Source: an uncultured Prevotella sp.
GTDB taxonomy: Bacteria > Bacteroidota > Bacteroidia > Bacteroidales > Bacteroidaceae
Direction: 5' to 3'
DNA: 11,466 bases
NCBI GenBank assembly: GCA_934229335.1
Contig: CAKQDQ010000078.1
Location: forward strand, 1 to 11,466
The position numbers were made by a program, and so were the translations under genes. Shown piece by piece: positions 7,051 to 11,466 of the stretch (the stretch's first letter is position 1; each line of letters begins with the position of its first letter). The notes beneath the pieces are model-generated. The model saw only the letters and a list, made by a program, of their open reading frames with translations. It was not told the DNA's origin and ran no database searches.

Positions 7051-7140
7051 ATTGCAATATCTATGCTTTCGTGTAACGATTAGATAGCTTTCGTAATGCA
7101 ATCAGAGCCATATCGTGGTGCGATATCTATGCTTTCGTGT
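7051..7140. repeat. Intergenic repeat cluster with 18-base direct repeats and small hairpins
   Basis: The 18 bases ATATCTATGCTTTCGTGT occur perfectly at 7057-7074 and 7123-7140, 66 bases apart. Between them lies a related stretch at 7083-7102 (GATAGCTTTCGTAATGCAAT) sharing GCTTTCGT. Inverted arms ATTGCA (7051-7056) and TGCAAT (7097-7102) can pair. ATATCG (7110-7115) and CGATAT (7121-7126) form a perfect 6-base hairpin with a 5-base loop. The cluster fills most of the space just past the stop of the kinase gene (7156). It may be a degenerate intergenic repeat element or a 3' processing or termination structure. No coding potential is apparent. Confidence 0.6.
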
Positions 7141-7155
7141 TCACTCCAATAAGAA

Positions 7156-7977
7156 CTACAAGTCGGCGAGGTGTCTTTCAACAGGAATACCGCGGTTTAT
7201 GTCCTCATTGTCTTTATTGACATCAATCCAGTGTCGCAGTGTGTCCATGGAGGTACGTGTGGCGTGACACAGGTCGTCTCCCTCCTTTAGCCTTCCCACT
7301 ATGATACTTGAGAAAATGTCGCCAGTGCCAGGAAACTGCACAGGTATCTCTTCATACGGCAGGACGAAATACTCTGCCGTGAGATGGTTATATCCTACTA
7401 CAGAGTGGCATCCATCGACAATGCAGCTTGTAATCAATACAGATAGTGAGCCAATGCGTCGCAGCTTGTTGATAATGGTATAAGCCTCGTGGCGCGTAAT
7501 GCCCTGCTCCTTATATTCCGCTCCAGTCAACAGGCACGCCTCCGTGTAGTTAGGGAAACAGAGATGCGCCACACTGAGCATCTCCTGCATACAGCGTATG
7601 GTGCCCTCATTGGCACCGCCATAGAGCCTTCCGTAGTCACCCATTACGGGGTCTACGAAGATGTCTGCTCCGAGGGCAGACTGTTCTCGGCAGTAGCTTG
7701 CCACCAGTTGCGCTTGATGTACTGACGCCATAAAGCCAGTGGTAATGGCGTCGAAGTGTATTCCTAATTCATTCCACTTGTGCAAGGCATCTTCCATATA
7801 CGCTGTACTCTCCATTATGGCATACTTACCGTACGGAAAGGTATTGCTGATAAGCATAGTTGGCAGGTTAAACACATCGTGCCCCATATACGACAGTATC
7901 GGCATCTGTACAGCGGCAGCCACCTTACCGTAGCCGCACATATCGCTAATTATGAGAATATTGCTCTTCGCTTTCAT
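7156..7977 (-). CDS. pdxY: Pyridoxal/pyridoxamine kinase-like protein (PfkB/ThiD ribokinase fold)
   Basis: This 273-residue protein fits the pyridoxal kinase branch of the ribokinase superfamily. It opens with ILIISDMCGYGKVAAAV (7-23), where ISD-GYG is the substrate-side motif of PdxK/PdxY. FVDPVMGDYGRLY (107-119) is the PdxY/ThiD DPVMGD motif. FPNYTEACLLTG (141-152) is the TP/PN-TE-LTG block. The C-terminal PGTGDIFSSIIVG (216-228) holds the catalytic G-T-G-D220, with Asp220 the expected base for phosphoryl transfer from ATP. The family phosphorylates the 5'-hydroxyl of pyridoxal, pyridoxine or pyridoxamine in B6 salvage, but some members act on hydroxymethylpyrimidine or other compounds, so the symbol is tentative. 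It begins 13 bases after the stop of the radical SAM gene, which implies co-transcription. Confidence 0.82.
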   Translation of the reverse strand: MKAKSNILIISDMCGYGKVAAAVQMPILSYMGHDVFNLPTMLISNTFPYGKYAIMESTAYMEDALHKWNELGIHFDAITTGFMASVHQAQLVASYCREQSALGADIFVDPVMGDYGRLYGGANEGTIRCMQEMLSVAHLCFPNYTEACLLTGAEYKEQGITRHEAYTIINKLRRIGSLSVLITSCIVDGCHSVVGYNHLTAEYFVLPYEEIPVQFPGTGDIFSSIIVGRLKEGDDLCHATRTSMDTLRHWIDVNKDNEDINRGIPVERHLADL

Positions 7978-7990
7978 TTCTTATGACTTA

Positions 7991-8758
7991 TCAATAACTG
8001 GCAGTACATTCTATTCCTATTGCTTCTACACGCGCCTTTATAGCGTCGAGGACCTCATGCGAAGCCTTAGTCAGCGACTTGTCTGGCGTCTCTCGGTCTA
8101 TAGTGTATATCATTACCTGCATAGGCTTAATATCTTTCAGTGCCTCTAACCAAGGCGCAAGGTAGTGCTCGCTGGTGTTGTCTACACCGTTACCGCCAAG
8201 AAACATGGTCTGTACTATTACCTTTCCGTCAAACATCTTCATGTGTTTTATCACCTCCTTGACGTCATACGAAGGCTGTAGTGGACGGTCCACTTTGCGA
8301 ATATAGTCCATGTCTACAGTGTCTAACTTCTGTATGTTGTTGTCTACCATCATCAGTGCCTTGCGCACGTCTTCCTTATGCAAGAAAGTTGCATTGCTGA
8401 GCACCGACACCTTAGCCTCTGGGAAGTATCTATCGCGTAACGCAATGGTGTCTTCTATAATCCGCTTAAAGTCTGGGTGGGCTGTCGGTTCGCCGTTGCC
8501 GGCAAACGTTATGACGTCAAGTGGCTCATGGTTTTCGTGACGTTGTTTCAATACCACAGCGAGAGCGTCCCTTACCTCATCACTGGTAGGACGCTTGTGT
8601 TTAGGACGAAAGTCTGCGTTGAAGCCACATTCGCAGTACACACAGTCAAAGGTGCACACCTTACCATCGTCGGGCATTAGGTTAACACCGAGCGAGACAC
8701 CGAGCCTGCGCGAATGGACAGGACCAAAGATAGGTGAAGGAAATATTATTGTTGACAT
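7991..8758 (-). CDS. Radical SAM protein (COG0731-like Fe-S oxidoreductase)
   Basis: This 255-residue protein has the radical SAM cysteine triad C35-x3-C39-x2-C42 (CTFDCVYC), with an extra Cys44, that binds the 4Fe-4S cluster and S-adenosylmethionine. FAGNGEPTAHPDF (85-97) is the family's GGE-like SAM-binding motif. The start, IFGPVHSRRLGVSLGVNL (10-27), is shared with many short Bacteroidetes radical SAM proteins, and a later VLSNATF is typical of the barrel. There is no recognisable C-terminal accessory domain. The reaction is unknown; relatives are annotated only as Fe-S oxidoreductases or wyosine-type proteins. It is the first gene of a two-gene unit with the pyridoxal kinase-like gene 13 bases downstream. 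The ATG at 8758 precedes the conserved N-terminal motif. Confidence 0.88.
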   Translation of the reverse strand: MSTIIFPSPIFGPVHSRRLGVSLGVNLMPDDGKVCTFDCVYCECGFNADFRPKHKRPTSDEVRDALAVVLKQRHENHEPLDVITFAGNGEPTAHPDFKRIIEDTIALRDRYFPEAKVSVLSNATFLHKEDVRKALMMVDNNIQKLDTVDMDYIRKVDRPLQPSYDVKEVIKHMKMFDGKVIVQTMFLGGNGVDNTSEHYLAPWLEALKDIKPMQVMIYTIDRETPDKSLTKASHEVLDAIKARVEAIGIECTASY

Positions 8759-8775
8759 ATCATTGTTGCTTTTTA

Positions 8776-8814
8776 GTGACGGAAAAGGGATAGGAGACTA
8801 TAAATCACCGTCAC
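8776..8814. repeat. 39-bp element bounded by GTGACGG inverted repeats
   Basis: GTGACGG (8776-8782) and CCGTCAC (8808-8814) are perfect 7-base inverted repeats 25 bases apart, in the likely leader of the radical SAM gene. The same 7-mer ends the MITE-like element at 9082-9320. The flanking trinucleotides (TTA left, ATA right) do not match, so it is not shown to be a separate insertion. It could be a remnant of a related element or a hairpin in the mRNA leader. Confidence 0.5.
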
Positions 8815-8869
8815 ATAACAATACTTGTTTTATGTAATGATATTTTAATAGCCTAACCTAATCAAGTTA

Positions 8870-8877
8870 CAAAATTA
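8870..8877 (-). promoter_or_regulatory. Candidate -7 promoter box of the radical SAM / kinase unit
   Basis: The minus strand reads TAATTTTG, matching TAnnTTTG. It would give a leader of about 105 bases that includes the GTGACGG inverted repeat at 8776-8814. No clear -33 box is seen, and the distance to the gene is long, so this is tentative. Confidence 0.3.
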
Positions 8878-9003
8878 CAACAAAAAGTTGAGAATGACGT
8901 ACAAAGTACTTATCTATTGCTCTGTCATGGCTCAAGTTTTGCATAAATTATGGAATCTACGTACCTCTTTTAACAGAATTGTCTTTGGTAGCTCAAAAGT
9001 TGT

Positions 9004-9023
9004 ATCGCGTTACGAAAGCTATC
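9004..9023 (-). repeat. 20-base dispersed repeat, second copy
   Basis: Read on the minus strand, GATAGCTTTCGTAACGCGAT matches 7083-7102 at 18 of 20 bases. The other copy lies about 1.9 kb away in the repeat cluster beyond the kinase gene, so the two copies flank the radical SAM/kinase unit in inverted orientation. Confidence 0.5.
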
Positions 9024-9081
9024 AAAACGTAGTGGGGAATGGGCGAGAGAAAAATGTTGTAGGGTAGTGTACAGCTAATAA

Positions 9082-9320
9082 GTGACGGTAAAAAAAATAA
9101 CCTGGTACAATTTAACGAGATAAATAATATCTAAGATAAAGTTGTCTTGCCATATCTTTTTGGATATTTTGGAGCCATTCATCAGTCACAATGCTCGCAT
9201 TGACCCCCTCCGCTTTCGCTTTCTCCCCCGTTTGGCGGGGGAGGGCAACCTTCTTTATGTCTCCAAACTATCTCAAAAATCTATGACATAAATTATACCA
9301 ATTTATTTTTTCACCGTCAC
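9082..9320. mobile_element. MITE-like element, 239 bp, with terminal inverted repeats and TAA duplication
   Basis: The left end (9082-9114) and the reverse complement of the right end (9289-9320) match along about 33 bases. Both begin GTGACGGT, continue through an A run and TAA, and end in TGGTA(C/T)AATTTA, with about four mismatches and one gap. The trinucleotide TAA flanks both sides (9079-9081 and 9321-9323), as expected for a 3-base target duplication of TNA type, which some IS5-family groups make. The interior has no transposase and no reading frame of note. It carries the 21-base palindrome repeat (9182-9202) and a perfect 8-base GC-rich hairpin, CTCCCCCG/CGGGGGAG (9223-9243). This combination of short length, long inverted ends and no coding content is that of a non-autonomous miniature element. 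The parent transposon is not in the window. Confidence 0.72.
9182..9202. repeat. 21-base palindrome-containing repeat, copy 2 (inside the MITE-like element)
   Basis: The core is CAATGC-TC-GCATTG with the same TCAGTCA lead-in as 6335-6355; the two copies differ at one base in 21. Its presence both inside and outside the MITE-like element suggests a separately dispersed sequence that the element has captured, or an older related insertion at 6335. Confidence 0.6.
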
Positions 9321-9329
9321 TAAAAGAAA

Positions 9330-9383
9330 AAGAAACGCACCTATGCAAGTAGACAATCGTCGTCTTGCATGGGTGCGCTTCTT
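9330..9383 (-). terminator. Strong intrinsic terminator after the GtrA-family gene
   Basis: Arms 9330-9349 and 9364-9383 are 20 bases each and complementary except for two positions; on the minus-strand RNA these are one G-U wobble and one C-A mismatch. The loop is 14 bases. On the minus strand the stem runs into TTTCTTTTTCTTTTAG, a U-rich tail. It begins 25 bases past the stop codon at 9409. This is the clearest terminator in the window. Confidence 0.85.
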
Positions 9384-9408
9384 GCTTAATAATTGTAGCC
9401 CCCGTAAG

Positions 9409-9858
9409 CTACCGTTTCTTGAATACGAACTTAAGAATGGTGAATTGCACAAGCATCGCGATTGCCATAACGACAAAAGGAGCGATGAGCGGGTGTATAC
9501 CAATGTGCATACAGGCGGAGAACAGCACTACGTGGAGTAGGAAATTTACTGCATGACTGCCAGAGAAACCGATGAACCGTCGTAGCGATGGCGTGGCACG
9601 AAAGGTGAAGACGCACGTAAAGTAGAAGTTGACGGCAAAGCTGACGAGATAACCAATGACGTATGCTACACTTGTCGCGGTGTTGCGCGACATATACTGT
9701 ATGATGGTAGGGAAACAGGAGTCGATGATTATAAGTGCGAGAAGATACACACCGTAGTGTACTCCTGCTGCCACACAACCGTTGATGATGAATCTTATGA
9801 ACTGTGCTTTACCTGCATCACCATTCTTTATTGCTGTTATTATTTGTCGTATTGTCAT
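9409..9858 (-). CDS. GtrA-family small multi-pass membrane protein
   Basis: This 149-residue protein has four predicted membrane segments (about 20-46, 60-86, 96-118 and 121-146). It carries GtrA-family signatures: AQFIRFIINGCVAAG near the N-terminus (18-32), VSFAVNFYFTCVFTF (72-86) after TM2, and QFTILKFVFKKR (138-149) at the end. GtrA-type proteins are linked to export or flipping of prenyl-linked sugars, or of other small molecules, used in cell-surface glycan modification. The specific substrate here is unknown. It starts 6 bases after the stop of the BNR_4 gene, so the two are co-transcribed, and a strong terminator follows it. No glycosyltransferase partner is visible inside the window. 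Confidence 0.88.
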   Translation of the reverse strand: MTIRQIITAIKNGDAGKAQFIRFIINGCVAAGVHYGVYLLALIIIDSCFPTIIQYMSRNTATSVAYVIGYLVSFAVNFYFTCVFTFRATPSLRRFIGFSGSHAVNFLLHVVLFSACMHIGIHPLIAPFVVMAIAMLVQFTILKFVFKKR

Positions 9859-9864
9859 TGTTAC

Positions 9865-11466
9865 TTATTTTTTACCATCGTTGAGGCAGAACTTCTGGTC
9901 TAAAAGACCGTTGACATACACCTCCATCATTCCGTTAGTATACTTTATGAGCAGGTTGATACTGTCAAGCTTTGACGGTTCATACCATTTTCCGTTGGTG
10001 CCTCTGTTATACTTATTCCAGCTGTCGGCGGTGGCAAGTTTGTTAGAACTCTTCCAAACGCTCTTCTTGTATCTTATCTCAGGAATCAGAGTTTCACCGT
10101 TGAGCCAGTATGACAGCTTACCATCTTTAAACAGACAGCCCTGCCAGTTCTTTTGCTTTAGGTTGATGTCAACAGCGGTGCGGTAGTCCTTCTTGGCGTC
10201 AAACTTATTCTTGCTCGCTGTTGGCTCAGCGGTAGTGGCACCCTTTTGTCCCTCAAATCCTGCGAAGGTAGACTGCACTGCCGTGCAATATCCCTTAGGT
10301 CGCTGTTTGCTGACAATCCAGTCGTAGTAGTCACCCTGCATCCATATAAGGCGTAGTGGCGTATGTGCAGAGTTGGGCAGTATGTAAGGGCGCACATTAT
10401 TCTTCTTAGAGTCGCGCGTAATCTGTTCGCTACTGGTTATGATGCCATCATCGCTTATGACGTATTTGAATATTTCGTATACTCGTCCGTACTTGCCATT
10501 GACGGGCATAGAGGCATATACGGTGTTAACGTCAGATGGGTCGATCGCCATACCAGCACTGTAACAATGCTCAATATCTGGCGATTGGTGATAGTGTCCG
10601 CCAGAGTTGCCAATGAATGTCTTGCGCCAGCTCTTGCCGTTCCAGCGTACATAGTAGAAATCGTGTGACCGTTTGTCAGCGGAAATGCGTACCATGGCAA
10701 TTACGGGCAGTCCCTGTTTGTCTGGTGTTATTTGGAATACCCAGTCCCTCTCGTCAGTAACGTCAACGGGACATTGTGGATATTGCTTCAGAAAATCGTT
10801 ACGCTTGCTAACCTTCAGCGCGTTGTCTGCGATGTTTGACAGAACTTTGCCGTTGATATCCTTTAGTTGGAGACTATTGATGTCAACGTAGTTGAAGTAT
10901 AACCAGTTAGGCAGCTCATTGTCAGGATGCCCTGTGGTGTATGTTAGGTATATCTTGTCCTTACCGTTAGAGGCGTATTTTGCGTATGGACGCGCACCTG
11001 TTGATTGTACCATTTGGTAAGGTCCCCATTCTGTCTTTACCTCATCCTGAGCGTCAGGCAGAGAGAATTTGGCTATCGTAGGGTGCCAGTTTATGCCACG
11101 CCAACACAGGTAGAAGTGGGTAGGGTCGTCAGATAGTATGAAGGGGGAAGGGTAAGTGGTATTGTTCTTAGTCTTTATTACCTTCTCTTTACCTAACGTT
11201 GTGATGTCGCCAGGCACACGGCTGACACGGTAGTAGAAGCAAGGCTCGTCAGTATGACGTGAGTAGAAAATCATTATTCGTCCGTCAGGCAGGGCAAGAA
11301 AGGTAGGGTTGTTATGGTCGTCAGGTTGGAAATAAGAGCGAACCAGTACCTCTGTTTGCTTCTTAGCGTTGAAGTCGTACTGCATTGCTTTGATATTGCC
11401 GTGAATGTCAATGTAACCGATGTAGCTACAGTTTATATTACGCTCCTTACTCTCATAGTGCATGGC
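9865..11466 (-). CDS. BNR_4-type beta-propeller protein, probable carbohydrate-active enzyme (partial, N-terminus outside window)
   Basis: The frame stays open to the right edge, and 533 codons are visible. Family relatives begin with a signal peptide and a WCWFQDPRA-like strand just before the first visible residues (HYESKERN), so the true start is probably a short way outside. Counting from the Met at 11463, repeated propeller strands include HNNPTFLALPDGRIMIFYSRH minus its ends (about 50-70), YPSPFILSDDPTHFYLCWRG (104-123) and GARPYAKY..YTTGHP (157-180). The RPY and GHP segments resemble conserved sites of BNR_4 proteins and related seven-bladed propeller lyases and GH145-type enzymes. Residues from about 410 on form a separate beta-rich region ending in MMEVYVNGLLDQKF, which looks like a concanavalin-A-like sandwich. 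The likely role is periplasmic or surface polysaccharide degradation. The catalytic class is not decided by the sequence. It is followed 6 bases later by the GtrA gene. Confidence 0.8.
   Translation of the reverse strand, partial: AMHYESKERNINCSYIGYIDIHGNIKAMQYDFNAKKQTEVLVRSYFQPDDHNNPTFLALPDGRIMIFYSRHTDEPCFYYRVSRVPGDITTLGKEKVIKTKNNTTYPSPFILSDDPTHFYLCWRGINWHPTIAKFSLPDAQDEVKTEWGPYQMVQSTGARPYAKYASNGKDKIYLTYTTGHPDNELPNWLYFNYVDINSLQLKDINGKVLSNIADNALKVSKRNDFLKQYPQCPVDVTDERDWVFQITPDKQGLPVIAMVRISADKRSHDFYYVRWNGKSWRKTFIGNSGGHYHQSPDIEHCYSAGMAIDPSDVNTVYASMPVNGKYGRVYEIFKYVISDDGIITSSEQITRDSKKNNVRPYILPNSAHTPLRLIWMQGDYYDWIVSKQRPKGYCTAVQSTFAGFEGQKGATTAEPTASKNKFDAKKDYRTAVDINLKQKNWQGCLFKDGKLSYWLNGETLIPEIRYKKSVWKSSNKLATADSWNKYNRGTNGKWYEPSKLDSINLLIKYTNGMMEVYVNGLLDQKFCLNDGKK

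Larger units (their letters stand above)
8759..9081. other. Intergenic region upstream of the radical SAM gene
   Basis: I find no gene in these 323 bases. They contain a 39-bp inverted-repeat element (8776-8814), a candidate -7 box (8870-8877) for the radical SAM unit, and a 20-base dispersed repeat copy (9004-9023, minus orientation). The rest is A/T rich with no supported reading frame or RNA gene. Confidence 0.6.

Noticed and set aside
7057..7140. Possible CRISPR array
   Set aside because: Only two perfect 18-base repeats with a 48-base gap, a diverged third stretch inside the gap, and no cas genes.
9223..9243. GC-rich hairpin as an intrinsic terminator
   Set aside because: No T run follows on either strand, and a much stronger terminator lies at 9330-9383 for the only gene that needs one.
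8776..9320. A single 545-bp insertion sequence
   Set aside because: There is no transposase frame, and the flanking trinucleotides TTA and TAA are not identical; the inner pair 9082-9320 has a better-matched TAA duplication.
9782..10186. A 134-codon plus-strand frame spanning the GtrA/BNR_4 junction
   Set aside because: It is antisense to the 5' end of one real gene and the 3' end of another; the hydrophobic look is a by-product of the opposite strand.

Overview
The window looks like chromosomal DNA of a Bacteroidales bacterium, most likely Prevotella or a close relative. The grounds are an outer-membrane beta-barrel protein of the Bacteroidetes KLPG-plug type, a BNR_4 propeller protein, candidate Bacteroidetes -7 promoter boxes (TAnnTTTG) upstream of several genes, and no clear Shine-Dalgarno sequences. 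All eight genes I can support lie on the minus strand, so transcription runs from high to low coordinates. The genus is an inference, not a measurement.

In transcription order: (1) 11466-9409 holds the 3' part of a BNR_4 beta-propeller gene, followed 6 bases later by a small GtrA-family membrane protein gene, and it ends in a strong hairpin terminator. (2) 9320-9082 is a 239-bp MITE-like element with about 33-bp terminal inverted repeats and a possible TAA target duplication. (3) 8758-7156 is a two-gene unit: a radical SAM protein and a pyridoxal kinase-like PfkB/ThiD-fold kinase. (4) 7155-6938 is a small intergenic repeat cluster. (5) 6937-6443 is a GNAT acetyltransferase with its own terminator. 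(6) 6196-3809 is a signal-peptide-bearing outer-membrane beta-barrel protein, also with a terminator hairpin. (7) 3677-1 is the most interesting block: a membrane sensor protein that fuses a SpoIIE/PP2C phosphatase to an RsbW-type kinase domain, then a STAS anti-sigma-antagonist-like protein, then the start of a non-ribosomal peptide synthetase (NRPS) that opens with a condensation domain and runs off the left edge.

Block 7 reads as one operon: gaps of 31 and 60 bases, same strand, and a promoter-like box just before the first gene. The simplest reading is that an extracytoplasmic signal, sensed by the first protein, sets the phosphorylation state of the STAS protein, and this partner switch is tied to production of a peptide natural product. 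No sigma factor or other output partner lies in the window, so how the STAS protein acts is unknown. The intergenic regions also carry several short dispersed repeats and inverted repeats, listed separately.
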